A stretch of 51,554 bases of DNA from contig ONSX01000002.1 of assembly GCA_900320615.1 (NCBI GenBank), forward strand, positions 1-51,554, in the 5' to 3' direction. The notes under the pieces were generated by a model. It was not told the DNA's origin. It saw only the letters and a program-made list of their open reading frames with translations, and did not search any database. This document shows positions 39,800 through 48,983 of the stretch, piece by piece; the first letter of the stretch is position 1; every line of letters starts with the position of its first letter. A program made the translations under genes and the position numbers. The DNA is from an uncultured Eubacteriales bacterium (GTDB taxonomy: Bacteria; Bacillota; Clostridia; Lachnospirales; Lachnospiraceae).

Positions 39800-40420
39800 A
39801 TGGGACTTATCAGAGAGATCAGACAGGTCACGAGGAACCGGTTTCTGAATTTCTTCGAGCTCTCGACAGTCAAGAAGACCGGCGATCCGGGAAAATATTT
39901 TCTCGCGAGCCGCGCGGAGAGCATAGATGACCTCGAGATCCGGCGGAAGAAGACGCGCGCCGACGGCGTTGCGATGTATGTGCTCTGCGGAAGGGAGCAC
40001 GACAAGGTTCTCCTGATCCGCCAGTTCCGCTGGCCGATCGGGGAGTGTGTCTACGAGTTCCCGGCGGGACTCGTGGAAAAGGGAGAGACATATGAGAAGG
40101 CGGCTGTCCGCGAGATTTATGAAGAGACCGGACTTGAGATGAAGCCTGTCGCGGCGGATCTGATGTATACCCGTCCGTATTATATGACGGACGGCCTCAC
40201 GGATGAGTCGTGCGCGATGGTCTACGGTTATGCGGAGGACGACGATCACGCCCGCCAGCATCTCGAGGATTCCGAGGAGATCACGGTTGTCATTGCGGGC
40301 CGCGATGAAGTCCGGAGAATCCTCCGTGAGGAGCGCGTCGCAGAAAATGCGGCCCTCCAGCTCATGCACTTTCTGCATGATACGGATCCGTTCGGCTTTT
40401 TGAAAGAGGCGGGACAGTAA
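39800..40420 (+). CDS. NUDIX hydrolase (ADP-ribose pyrophosphatase type)
   Basis: A 206-residue NUDIX enzyme. The Nudix box GLVEKGETYEKAAVREIYEE, then TGLE, matches GX5EX7REUXEEXGU. The preceding VLLIRQFRWPIGECVYEFPA resembles NudF-type ADP-ribose pyrophosphatases. Such enzymes hydrolyse nucleoside diphosphates linked to another moiety. ATG 39800 follows AGAGGTGAAAGAT. tyrS follows after 72 nt in the same direction. Confidence 0.9.
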   Translation: MGLIREIRQVTRNRFLNFFELSTVKKTGDPGKYFLASRAESIDDLEIRRKKTRADGVAMYVLCGREHDKVLLIRQFRWPIGECVYEFPAGLVEKGETYEKAAVREIYEETGLEMKPVAADLMYTRPYYMTDGLTDESCAMVYGYAEDDDHARQHLEDSEEITVVIAGRDEVRRILREERVAENAALQLMHFLHDTDPFGFLKEAGQ

Positions 40421-40445
40421 TTGCATATGGCACAGTGGAAACGTG

Positions 40446-40466
40446 GCCGCGGGCTGGGCCCGCGGC
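40446..40466 (+). other. GC-rich hairpin in the tyrS leader
   Basis: GCCGCGGGC and GCCCGCGGC pair perfectly with a 3-nt loop. No T-run follows, and there is no T-box sequence in the 72-nt gap. It is probably an intercistronic mRNA structure. Confidence 0.5.
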
Positions 40467-40492
40467 TGTGAAAAATGTAAGGAGTTATTATT

Positions 40493-41716
40493 ATGGGAAT
40501 TTATGAGGAACTGCAGGCGCGCGGCCTGATCGCTCAGGTAACGGACGAGGATGAAATCCGCGAGCTTGTCAACAATGGTAAGGCAACCTTCTATATCGGC
40601 TTCGATCCGACGGCCGACTCACTGCACGTCGGTCATTTTATGGCGCTGCTCCTCATGAAGCGCCTGCAGGCAGCGGGCAATAAGCCGATTGCTCTCGTCG
40701 GCGGCGGCACCGGCATGATCGGCGACCCGTCCGGCCGCTCTGACATGCGCCGGATGATGACGGTCGAGGAAATCGATGCGAACTGCCGGAAATTTCAGAA
40801 ACAGATGAGCCGCTTCATTGAGTTCGGGCCGGGAAAGGCGCAGATGGTCAACAACGCGGACTGGCTCAGAAATCTTAATTTCCTTGATTTTATGCGCGAG
40901 ATCGGACCGGAATTCTCCGTCAACGAGATGCTCCGCGCGAGATGCTACGTGAACCGTCTCGAGAAGGGCCTCTCATTTCTTGAATTCAGCTACATGCTGA
41001 TGCAGGGCTACGATTTCTACAACCTGTACAAGACATACGGCTGCAATATGGAGTTCGGCGGCGATGACCAGTGGTCCAATATGCTCGCAGGTACGGAGCT
41101 GATCCGCCGGAAACTCGGCAAGGACGCATACGCGATGACGATCACGCTTCTTCTCAAGCATGACGGCACAAAGATGGGCAAGACATCCGGCGGCGCTGTC
41201 TGGCTCGACCCGGAGAAGACGTCCCCGTACGACTTCTACCAGTACTGGAGAAATGTCGACGATGAGGATGTCGTCGGATTCATTCGGAAAATGACTTTCC
41301 TTCCACTTGAGGAGATCGATGAGATGGATCAGTGGAAGGGCAGCCAGCTGAACCGTGCGAAGGAGATTCTCGCCTATGAGCTCACGAAGCTCGTTCACGG
41401 CGAGGAAGAGGCGGAGAAGGCGCAGGATGCGGCCCGCTCTATGTTCGGCAAGGGCATCGCGACGGACATCCCGAAGACCGTCCTCAGGGACGATGACTTC
41501 AGGGACGACAAGATCGGCATCATCCAGCTCCTCGTGAAGGCAGGCTTTGCGACATCGAACGGCGATGCGCGCCGCACAATCCAGGGCGGCGGTGTCAGAG
41601 TCAATGAGACGCAGGTGAAGGACATCTACGCGCAGCTCGACAAGGCTGAGCTCGCGAAGAACGAGACCGTCCTCCAGAAGGGCAAGAAGAATTTCAAGAA
41701 GATCATCGTCGAGTAA
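40493..41716 (+). CDS. tyrS: Tyrosyl-tRNA synthetase
   Basis: A 407-residue class I aminoacyl-tRNA synthetase that charges tRNA-Tyr. The HIGH-type motif is TADSLHVGHFMALL (about 39-52), and the KMSKS-type motif is KMGKTSGGAVWL (about 228-239). GGDDQWSNMLAGTELIRR is the tyrosine-pocket region. A C-terminal S4 RNA-binding domain (about 340-407; GVRVNETQVKD) completes it. ATG 40493 follows AAGGAGTTATT. The leader is too short for a T-box, so regulation is probably not by uncharged tRNA. Confidence 0.97.
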   Translation: MGIYEELQARGLIAQVTDEDEIRELVNNGKATFYIGFDPTADSLHVGHFMALLLMKRLQAAGNKPIALVGGGTGMIGDPSGRSDMRRMMTVEEIDANCRKFQKQMSRFIEFGPGKAQMVNNADWLRNLNFLDFMREIGPEFSVNEMLRARCYVNRLEKGLSFLEFSYMLMQGYDFYNLYKTYGCNMEFGGDDQWSNMLAGTELIRRKLGKDAYAMTITLLLKHDGTKMGKTSGGAVWLDPEKTSPYDFYQYWRNVDDEDVVGFIRKMTFLPLEEIDEMDQWKGSQLNRAKEILAYELTKLVHGEEEAEKAQDAARSMFGKGIATDIPKTVLRDDDFRDDKIGIIQLLVKAGFATSNGDARRTIQGGGVRVNETQVKDIYAQLDKAELAKNETVLQKGKKNFKKIIVE

Positions 41717-41728
41717 AGAGGTGCTTAT

Positions 41729-42919
41729 ATGATCTCAGAGAAAATGAAGGGCTTTGTCGCGGGAAGCTCCGCGATCCGCGCGATGTTCGAGGAGGGAAAG
41801 AAGATGGCCGCCGAGTACGGTGCGGACCATGTCTATGACTTCAGCCTCGGCAATCCGAATGTGCCTGCTCCGCAGGCCGTCAGGGACGCGATCCTCGACA
41901 TCACGGAAAATGAAGATCCCGTCATGCTCCACGGCTACATGAACAATTCAGGTTACGAGGATGTCCGGCAGACGATTGCAGAGCATCTGAATAAGAATTT
42001 CCACACATCATTTTCGGCGAAGAATATCCTGATGACGGTCGGCGCCGCGGGCGGACTGAATGTAATTTTAAAGACACTCTTAAACCCGGGCGACGAGGTC
42101 GTCACGATCTCGCCGTACTTCGGCGAGTACCGCTCCTATGTCGGTAACTTCGACGGCGTGCTCGTCGAGTCTCCGGCCAACCCGGAGACGTTCTATCCGG
42201 ACTTCACGGATCTTAAGAAGAAGATCACGGCGAAGACGAAGGCGATGATCATCAACTCGCCGAACAATCCGACGGGCGTCATTTATCCGGAGTCGGTCAT
42301 CGTCGAACTTGCACAGCTTCTAAGCGAGAAGGAGAAGCTGTACGGGCATCCGATTTATCTCATTTCCGATGAGCCGTACCGCGAGATCGCATTCGACGGG
42401 GAGACCGTTCCGTGGATCACGGGCTACTATGCAGACTCTATCGTCGGCAGCTCCTTCAGCAAGTCGCTGAGTCTGCCGGGCGAGCGCATCGGCTATCTGG
42501 TCCTTCCGGACTCGCTCGACGGCGCGGAGGACATTCTCGCGGCGGCCAACGTCGCGAACCGGATTCTTGGCTTTGTCAATGCGCCGTCCCTCATGCAGCG
42601 CGTCGTCGCGCGGTGCATTGATGTCCGGGCGGATGTTGATTTTTATCTGAAAAACCGCGATGACCTCTATCTCTCGCTGATTGAGGACGGCTACACGGTC
42701 GTTCATCCGGACGGCGCGTTTTACATGTGGGTCAAGTCCCCGGAGGAGGACGAGCGCGCATTTGTGGACAGGCTGAAGAAGGACGAACACATTCTCGCGG
42801 TCCAGGGCCGTTCATTTGGCTGCAAGGGCTGGGTGCGGATCGCCTACTGCGTGGCGCACGAGACGATCGAGGGCGCGCTCCCGGGCTTTGAGAGAGTTGC
42901 GAAAGCCTATGGTCTGTGA
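41729..42919 (+). CDS. PLP-dependent class I/II aminotransferase
   Basis: A 396-residue fold-type I aminotransferase. The pocket motifs are INSPNNPTGVIYPESVI, ISDEPYREIAFDG and the PLP-lysine segment SSFSKSLSLPGERIGYLVL. It starts 12 nt after tyrS and has AAAGAGGTGCTTAT as ribosome site, so it is cotranscribed with tyrS. Relatives are described as aspartate- or aromatic-type aminotransferases. The substrate is not evident. The tyrS neighbourhood would suit an aromatic acid, but this is only an inference. Confidence 0.9.
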   Translation: MISEKMKGFVAGSSAIRAMFEEGKKMAAEYGADHVYDFSLGNPNVPAPQAVRDAILDITENEDPVMLHGYMNNSGYEDVRQTIAEHLNKNFHTSFSAKNILMTVGAAGGLNVILKTLLNPGDEVVTISPYFGEYRSYVGNFDGVLVESPANPETFYPDFTDLKKKITAKTKAMIINSPNNPTGVIYPESVIVELAQLLSEKEKLYGHPIYLISDEPYREIAFDGETVPWITGYYADSIVGSSFSKSLSLPGERIGYLVLPDSLDGAEDILAAANVANRILGFVNAPSLMQRVVARCIDVRADVDFYLKNRDDLYLSLIEDGYTVVHPDGAFYMWVKSPEEDERAFVDRLKKDEHILAVQGRSFGCKGWVRIAYCVAHETIEGALPGFERVAKAYGL

Positions 42920-42988
42920 GATGCGGATTGAGACGCTTACACACGCGGTTCTCCGGGACATCACCCCGGGCAGCAGGAAAGGATGAAG

Positions 42989-44050
42989 ATGGGCTGGAAA
43001 GACAATATAAGGCGCGTTGTTCCGTACACGCCCGGCGAGCAGCCGAAGAATACGGACGTCATCAAGTTAAATACAAATGAGAACCCCTATCCGCCGGCTC
43101 CCGGCGTTGCGGAGGCGATGCAGACACTCGGGACGGATGACCTGCGGCTCTATCCGGATCCGGCGGCATCAGAGCTCGTGCATGCGATCGCGGAGCACTA
43201 CGGTCTTCGCGACTCGGAGGTCTTTGTCGGCGTCGGCTCGGACGATGTCCTCGCGATGAGTTTCATGACATTTTTTAATTCGGAGAAGCCGATCCTGTTC
43301 CCGGACATCACGTACAGCTTTTATGATGTGTGGGCGGACATGCTGAGAATCCCGTACAGGAAGGTCCCGCTCGATGAGAATCTCCATATCCGCGCGGCGG
43401 ACTACAGGGAGCCGAACGGCGGCATTGTATTTCCGAATCCGAACGCACCGACAGGAGCTCTTCTTCCGGTGGAGACAGTCGAGGAGATCGTGAAGAATAA
43501 TCCGGACAGCATCGTCATTGTCGATGAGGCATACATCGACTTCGGGGGCATCTCTGCGCTGCCGCTCATCCGTAAGTACGACAATGTCGTGATCACGCAG
43601 ACGTTCTCCAAGTCGAGAGGTCTTGCCGGACTGCGCATCGGTTACGCGATGGCGGGCGAGCCGCTCATCCACTATCTGAATGATGTGAAGTACAGCTTCA
43701 ACTCCTATACGATGAACCGCATGACGATCCGCCTTGGGGCGGCGTCGGCGAGGGACTCGGCGTATCTGGCGGAGACGTGCGGGAAGATCATGAAGACGAG
43801 GGAGAAGGCCATGGAGAAGTTAAGAAAACTCGGTTTCCACTGCGATGAGTCTTACTCGAATTTCCTCTTCGTGACACACGAGCACGTGCCGGCGAAGGAG
43901 ATCTTTGACTTCCTGAAGACGAAGAACATCTTTGTCCGCTGGTTCGATCAGGACAGGATCCGCAATTATCTGCGCATAACGATCGGGACGGACGAGCAGA
44001 TGGAGACGCTCATCCGCGTGCTGCGTGGCTTTCTGGCAGAGCGAACCTGA
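42989..44050 (+). CDS. hisC: Histidinol-phosphate aminotransferase
   Basis: A 353-residue PLP enzyme of the HisC family, converting imidazole-acetol phosphate to histidinol phosphate with glutamate. Conserved parts: NIRRVVPYTPGEQPKNTDVI, KLNTNENPYPPAPGV, PNPNAPTGALLPV, IVIVDEAYIDFGG and TFSKSRGLAGLRIGYAM with the PLP lysine. ATG 42989 gives the family N-terminus (MGWKDNIRRV) with AGGAAAGG at seven nt; the ATG at 42983 would be too close to it. No other his genes adjoin, and related HisC-like enzymes can act on aromatic amino acids. Confidence 0.9.
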   Translation: MGWKDNIRRVVPYTPGEQPKNTDVIKLNTNENPYPPAPGVAEAMQTLGTDDLRLYPDPAASELVHAIAEHYGLRDSEVFVGVGSDDVLAMSFMTFFNSEKPILFPDITYSFYDVWADMLRIPYRKVPLDENLHIRAADYREPNGGIVFPNPNAPTGALLPVETVEEIVKNNPDSIVIVDEAYIDFGGISALPLIRKYDNVVITQTFSKSRGLAGLRIGYAMAGEPLIHYLNDVKYSFNSYTMNRMTIRLGAASARDSAYLAETCGKIMKTREKAMEKLRKLGFHCDESYSNFLFVTHEHVPAKEIFDFLKTKNIFVRWFDQDRIRNYLRITIGTDEQMETLIRVLRGFLAERT

Positions 44051-44145
44051 GAGAGGACCGCTCTGCTGTGCATTGCCTTACAGAGAGATATCCGAGCGCC
44101 GCGACAGGGCTCACATAATTTATATAAGGAGACTGGATTTCGTAA

Positions 44146-44637
44146 ATGGATGCATTTGTAAACTGGTATCAGCTTCATCTCGCGCACATGCTGGCGCCGC
44201 AGGCGTTTGTGACACTCGTCTCGATGCTGCCGCTCATCGAGCTGCGTGGAGGCATTATTGTCGCGCGGGCGCTCAAGCTTCCGCTGCAGCAGGCGCTGAT
44301 CTTCTCGCTGATCGGCAACATTATTCCGATTCCGTTCATTCTTCTCTTTATCCGGAAAATCTTCGACTGGCTCAGGCCAACGAAGCACTTCGGAAAGCTC
44401 GTACAGAAAATGGAAGCCCGCGCAATGAAGAAGTCAGATGGCGTCAGCAAGGCGGAGTTCTGGGGACTTGTTGCGTTCGTCGGTATTCCGCTTCCAGGGA
44501 CCGGCGGCTGGACGGGCGCGCTGATTGCGTCGCTTCTCGACGTCGATATAAAGAAGGCGTCTCTTGCGATCCTCGTCGGAATCGCGGTTGCGGCAACTAT
44601 TATGTCGCTGATCTTCTACGGCGTCCTGCATATGTAA
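44146..44637 (+). CDS. Small multidrug export-type membrane protein (COG2426)
   Basis: A 163-residue membrane protein with about four hydrophobic segments. It shows the family motifs VSMLPLIELRGGIIVARAL and FVGIPLPGTGGWTGALIASL. The label small multi-drug export protein is historical; function is not established, and weak similarity to the SNARE-associated/DedA fold exists. ATG 44146 follows AAGGAGACTGGATTTCGTAA. The next 315 nt are non-coding. Confidence 0.85.
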   Translation: MDAFVNWYQLHLAHMLAPQAFVTLVSMLPLIELRGGIIVARALKLPLQQALIFSLIGNIIPIPFILLFIRKIFDWLRPTKHFGKLVQKMEARAMKKSDGVSKAEFWGLVAFVGIPLPGTGGWTGALIASLLDVDIKKASLAILVGIAVAATIMSLIFYGVLHM

Positions 44638-44952
44638 TGATTATAGTGTCAAAAGTCTGAGCCCACGGCAAGCTTGCTTGCCAGTGGGTGAAAGACTTTA
44701 TGACACGCACCGACATGAGCAAGCAGTGGGGCGGGGCCCCACGGATTGCGAATGGCGGGGAGCGCGGTGAGAGCTGCGCGTAATCACTTTGAATGGTTCC
44801 GCCCACAACGAGGAACGCGCAGCGTTCCGAGTCTGGGGTGCTGAATCATTACATTCATAGATACAAAAAAAGACGGAGAGCTTGCTCGCCGGACGATTTC
44901 AGAAGTTTTTCAGATGTGCTGAATAGTGGATACAAAAAAGGGAGGTGAGCGT
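44638..44952. other. 315-nt non-coding region upstream of the cis-prenyltransferase gene
   Basis: It holds a long hairpin (44652-44699: AAAGTCT/AGACTTT outside, CCCAC/GTGGG and GGCAAGC/GCTTGCC inside) and a GGAACGC-GCA-GCGTTCC hairpin (44812-44828). The latter is followed by CTGGGGTGCTGAA, resembling the antiporter leader at 1159-1193. No gene or clear promoter is visible. Confidence 0.6.
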
Positions 44953-45660
44953 ATGCCTGAGCAGAAGGTTCGTCATCTCGGCGTTATTATGGACGGCAAC
45001 CGCCGCTGGGCGAGGCAGCATATGCTGAAGTCGGTCATGGGCGGCCACGAGAAAGGCGTCGACACATTTATCGATCTCTGCGAGTGGTGCGAAAATGCGG
45101 ACATCCCGTATCTGACGGTGTATGCATTTTCTACAGAGAATTTCAGGCGGTCACAGCAGGAGGTGAGCGATCTCTTCAAACTGATGCGGCGGTTCTTCGT
45201 TGAGGAGATCCACACCTGCATTGAAAAGGGCGTGAAGGTCGTCGTGGTCGGAAACTTAAGCTATCTGAAGCCGGAAGACATCAAAGTCATCCGCGACGCG
45301 GAGGAAGTGACGAAGGATTGCGGGAAGCTCTATCTGCAGATCGCGCTCTCCTACGGTGGCCGCGATGAGATTCTTCGGGCCGCGGAGGCGTATGCAGGGG
45401 ATGTGGTTTCTGGAAAGGCAAGTCTTGATGCGCCGCTCACGGAGGAGGTCTTTGAGCAGTATCTGATGACGCCGGGGATTCCGGACATCGATCTCGTGAT
45501 CCGCACGGGAGGAGACCACCGGCTCTCGAATTTCTTTCCATGGCAGACGACGTACGCGGACCTCTGGTTTACGGACGTATTGTGGCCGGATTTCTCGGAG
45601 GAGCTTCTCGGTGAGGCGCTTCAGTGGTACGCGAACGTCAAGGTCAACAAGGGGAAGTGA
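44953..45660 (+). CDS. Isoprenyl (undecaprenyl-type) diphosphate synthase, cis-prenyltransferase
   Basis: A 235-residue Z-isoprenyl transferase of the UppS family. Conserved regions: LGVIMDGNRRWAR with the catalytic Asp (about 8-20), TVYAFSTENFRRSQQEV, ALSYGGRDEILRA, and DLVIRTGGDHRLSNFFPWQT followed by DLWFTDVLWPDFSE. Classical UppS reads RTSGEQRLSNFLLWQ at this point, so the product-binding loop is somewhat altered. ATG 44953 follows GGGAGGTGAGCGT. It is followed after four nt by a polyprenyl synthase rather than by the usual cdsA-dxr genes. It may be a second, specialised cis-prenyltransferase or the sole UppS. Confidence 0.88.
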   Translation: MPEQKVRHLGVIMDGNRRWARQHMLKSVMGGHEKGVDTFIDLCEWCENADIPYLTVYAFSTENFRRSQQEVSDLFKLMRRFFVEEIHTCIEKGVKVVVVGNLSYLKPEDIKVIRDAEEVTKDCGKLYLQIALSYGGRDEILRAAEAYAGDVVSGKASLDAPLTEEVFEQYLMTPGIPDIDLVIRTGGDHRLSNFFPWQTTYADLWFTDVLWPDFSEELLGEALQWYANVKVNKGK

Positions 45661-45664
45661 GCGA

Positions 45665-46795
45665 ATGAGCACAGACAGAGACAGGGAAGCATTAGAAGCG
45701 TTCATGGCATTTTACAGATCCTGCGCGTCGTCGCTCAGGAAGCGCAAGAGGGAGCTGAACAGGCGGCTCGCGAAGGATCCGAATCCGCTGATCCGCACGT
45801 TCCGCTCTGATCTTGCGGATCTGAACGACGGCGGCAAGAACCTGCGGGGCGTGCTGGTTGAACTCGGTTACAGGATCGGCGGCGGGAAGGATCCGGAGTA
45901 TGCGATGGATCTCGCACTCGCCTTCGAGATGTTTCAGACAGCTATCCTCGTTCATGATGACATCATCGACAACGCGGATATGCGCCGCGGGAAAATGACG
46001 ATTCATAACCGCTGTGAAAACCGGCTTGACGTGCGGGACATCCGGATTCTGTCCGCGCGGGAGACGGAGCCGGAGCTCGCGAAATCAGCGGCGCTCTGCG
46101 CGGGAGATCTAGGGCTCTTTTGCTCGAACCTGATTCTTGCGGAGGCCTATGCGGACGATCCGAAGGCAAATGCAATTATTGCTGAGTTTGACCGCATTGC
46201 GATCGATACGATCCGCGGCGAGCTGCTCGATGTAGTCCTGCCGTATGAGCTGCAGGACGGCTCGTACACGGAGGAAGAGAGGGCGAAGCTCCTCGAGAAG
46301 TCGGTGGCGGACATCTATCACCTGAAGACGTCCCGCTACTCGGTTGTAGGCCCGCTTCATCTGGGACTCATGCTCGCAGGCGCGGATGATTTTCTGATCC
46401 GGCGCACGGACAGCTTCGCCGATGACATCGGCATCGCGTACCAGATTATGGATGATATCCTCGGTATCTACGCAGATGAATATGTGCTCGGCAAGGACGT
46501 CGGTTCGGACATCTCGGAGTACAAGCAGACGATTCTCTACATGTATGTGAAGAATTATGCGCCGGAGTACGTGGAGCGGCTCGAGAAGCACTACGGCAGT
46601 CCGAATGTGACGGAAGCGGATGTTGAGAAGGTGCAGGACATCTTTCGGGAGAGCGGTGCGCTTGATTATGCGCGGGACAGCATGAACAGCTGCTTCCAGC
46701 GCGCGGAGCGGAAGATATCCCGCCTGAAGGTCCCGGATGAAGACAAAATGCTTCTCAGCGGGTTCATCGGGTACTGCCGCGGCAGGAGGAAATGA
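45665..46795 (+). CDS. trans-Polyprenyl diphosphate synthase
   Basis: A 376-residue isoprenyl diphosphate synthase of the FPP/GGPP type. First Asp-rich motif: VHDDIIDNADMRRGKMTIHN. The second is IAYQIMDDILGIYADEYVLG followed by KDVGSDISEYKQT. The second motif ends DDILG instead of DDxxD, as in some GGPP synthases. It builds all-trans chains from IPP. ATG 45665 overlaps the ribosome context of the cis-prenyltransferase end (four nt apart), so the genes are coupled and their products may act in sequence. dapF follows. Confidence 0.9.
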   Translation: MSTDRDREALEAFMAFYRSCASSLRKRKRELNRRLAKDPNPLIRTFRSDLADLNDGGKNLRGVLVELGYRIGGGKDPEYAMDLALAFEMFQTAILVHDDIIDNADMRRGKMTIHNRCENRLDVRDIRILSARETEPELAKSAALCAGDLGLFCSNLILAEAYADDPKANAIIAEFDRIAIDTIRGELLDVVLPYELQDGSYTEEERAKLLEKSVADIYHLKTSRYSVVGPLHLGLMLAGADDFLIRRTDSFADDIGIAYQIMDDILGIYADEYVLGKDVGSDISEYKQTILYMYVKNYAPEYVERLEKHYGSPNVTEADVEKVQDIFRESGALDYARDSMNSCFQRAERKISRLKVPDEDKMLLSGFIGYCRGRRK

Positions 46796-46865
46796 GTCTG
46801 GAATCAACGAACCAGTGCCGCGTGCGGCGCTGCCGGCCACAGGATGTGGCAGAAAGAGAGGCTGT

Positions 46866-47708
46866 ATGCATTTTACAAAAATGCAGGGAATCGGCAACGA
46901 CTACGTCTATATAGACGGCTCAAAGGAGCGCCCGGCCGACGTCTCAAAGACGGCGGTCATGGTGTCCGACAGGCATTTCGGCATCGGCTCTGACGGCCTG
47001 ATCCTGATCAATCCGTCCGACAAGGCCGATTTCGAGATGGAGATGTACAATGCGGACGGAAGCCGCGGACAGATGTGCGGCAACGGAATCCGCTGCGTCG
47101 GCAAATACGTCTATGACCACGGTCTGACGAAGAAGACGACGATCACGGTCGACACACTGGCCGGTGTGAAGACGCTGCGCCTTGCGCTCGGCGAGGACGG
47201 CAGGGTATCTGCCGTGCGCGTCGATATGGGTGAGCCGGTCCTGAAGCCGGAGGACATTCCGGTGAATCTTCCAGGTGACAGAGCGGTCGCGGTCCCGAAG
47301 GCATTCGGGAACATACTGTATGAGATCACCTGCGTGTCGATGGGTAATCCGCACTGCGTTATATTTCCGGGGCAGGACATAAAAGACATGGATCTCGAGA
47401 AGATCGGACCGGTCTTTGAGAACGATCCGGTCTTCCCGGAGAGAGTCAATACGGAATTCATCAATGTCGTCAATGACCATGAGATCCGCATGCGGGTGTG
47501 GGAGCGCGGCTCTGGTGAGACCTGGGCATGCGGAACGGGGGCCTGCGCGGCAGCCGTCGCGTCGGCGCTCAACGGATACACGGGAACTGAGGTGACTGTC
47601 CATCTTCTGGGCGGGGACCTCCAAATAGAATGGGACCGTGACAATACGAACCACGTATTCATGACGGGACCTGCAGCAGAAGTATTTGAAGGAGATATCA
47701 ATGTTTAA
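46866..47708 (+). CDS. dapF: Diaminopimelate epimerase
   Basis: A 280-residue PLP-independent racemase that converts LL- to meso-diaminopimelate for lysine and peptidoglycan. The two catalytic cysteines are C71 (GQMCGNGIRC) and C222 (ETWACGTGAC). KMQGIGNDYVYIDG at the N-terminus fits. ATG 46866 follows AGAGAGGCTGT. Its last eight nt overlap the start of dapL (ATGTTTAA), indicating translational coupling of the last two diaminopimelate steps. Confidence 0.97.
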   Translation: MHFTKMQGIGNDYVYIDGSKERPADVSKTAVMVSDRHFGIGSDGLILINPSDKADFEMEMYNADGSRGQMCGNGIRCVGKYVYDHGLTKKTTITVDTLAGVKTLRLALGEDGRVSAVRVDMGEPVLKPEDIPVNLPGDRAVAVPKAFGNILYEITCVSMGNPHCVIFPGQDIKDMDLEKIGPVFENDPVFPERVNTEFINVVNDHEIRMRVWERGSGETWACGTGACAAAVASALNGYTGTEVTVHLLGGDLQIEWDRDNTNHVFMTGPAAEVFEGDINV

Positions 47709-48915
47709 GGTAAATGAAAATTATCTGAAGCTGCCGGGCAGCTATCTCTTCTCCACAATTGCGAAGAAGGTGAATGCATTTACAGAAGCACATCCGGACC
47801 GCACGATCGTGCGTCTCGGTATCGGCGATGTCACACAGCCGCTCGGCGAGCCTGTCATCCGCGCTCTTCATGACGCGGTCGCGGAGATGGCCTACGCGGA
47901 GACTTTCCACGGCTACTCACCGGATCTCGGGTATTCATTTTTAAGAGAGGCGATCGCCGCGGGCGATTACAAGGCGAGAGGCTGCGAGATCGAGCCGGAT
48001 GAGATTTTCGTCTCCGACGGCGCAAAGAGCGATTCCGGCAATATTCAGGAGCTGTTCGCGGAGGACTCGAAGATCGCTGTCTGCGATCCGGTCTATCCGG
48101 TCTATGTCGACTCGAATGTTATGGCAGGCCGCACGGGCACTTATGATCCGAAGACGGGCTACTGGAGCAATGTCATTTACATGCCGTGCACGGCATCGAA
48201 CGGCTTTATCGCCGATCTCCCGAAGGAGGTTCCGGATGTCATTTATCTCTGCTTCCCGAACAACCCGACGGGTGCTGCAATCACGAAGGATCGCCTGCAG
48301 GACTGGGTCGACTACGCGAACAAGAACGGCAGCGTGATCATCTACGACGCCGCGTATGAGGCCTATATTTCCGAGGCAGATATGCCGCATTCGATCTATG
48401 AGTGCGAGGGCGCGAGAACCTGCGCGATCGAGATCCACAGTTTTTCTAAGAACGCGGGCTTCACAGGTCTCCGCCTAGGCTATACGGTCGTCCCGAAGGA
48501 CCTGAAGTGCGGCGATGCGTCTCTCCATGATATGTGGGCACGCCGTCACGGCACAAAGTTCAACGGAGCCCCGTACATCGTACAGCGCGCGGGGGCGGCC
48601 TGCTACACAGAGGAGGGCCGGGCGATGATCAGGAGCCTTGTCGGCTATTACATGGAGAACGCACGGACGATCCGTGACGGTCTCAAGAAGCTCGGCTACA
48701 CCTGCTACGGCGGCGTGAACAGCCCGTACATCTGGATGAAGACGCCGGACGGCATGACATCCTGGGACTTCTTCGACTATCTGCTTGAGAATGCAGGTGT
48801 CGTCGGAACGCCGGGATCAGGCTTTGGTCCGAACGGAGAAGGCTATTTCCGCCTGACTGCATTCGGAACACATGAGAATTCCAGAAATGCTCTGGAGCGG
48901 TTTGCCAAGCTCTGA
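47701..48915 (+). CDS. dapL: LL-diaminopimelate aminotransferase
   Basis: A 404-residue PLP enzyme of the DapL family. It makes LL-diaminopimelate directly from tetrahydrodipicolinate, bypassing succinylated or acetylated intermediates. Recognisable parts: NYLKLPGSYLFSTIAKKVNA, RLGIGDVTQPLGEPVI, FVSDGAKSDSGNIQELF, LCFPNNPTGAAITKD and EIHSFSKNAGFTGLRLGYTV with the PLP lysine. ATG 47701 follows AAGGAGATATCA. The adjacent dapF supplies the next step. Confidence 0.97.
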   Translation: MFKVNENYLKLPGSYLFSTIAKKVNAFTEAHPDRTIVRLGIGDVTQPLGEPVIRALHDAVAEMAYAETFHGYSPDLGYSFLREAIAAGDYKARGCEIEPDEIFVSDGAKSDSGNIQELFAEDSKIAVCDPVYPVYVDSNVMAGRTGTYDPKTGYWSNVIYMPCTASNGFIADLPKEVPDVIYLCFPNNPTGAAITKDRLQDWVDYANKNGSVIIYDAAYEAYISEADMPHSIYECEGARTCAIEIHSFSKNAGFTGLRLGYTVVPKDLKCGDASLHDMWARRHGTKFNGAPYIVQRAGAACYTEEGRAMIRSLVGYYMENARTIRDGLKKLGYTCYGGVNSPYIWMKTPDGMTSWDFFDYLLENAGVVGTPGSGFGPNGEGYFRLTAFGTHENSRNALERFAKL

Positions 48916-48983
48916 ATCTGGACATACGGAAAGTGACGGACGGCGCGGGAAATCCCGCGCCTGTCCGCCCTGAAAGGAACGAA

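Noticed and set aside
40421..40492. T-box riboswitch before tyrS
   Set aside because: The gap is only 72 nt and lacks a T-box sequence or terminator; a simple hairpin is all that is visible.
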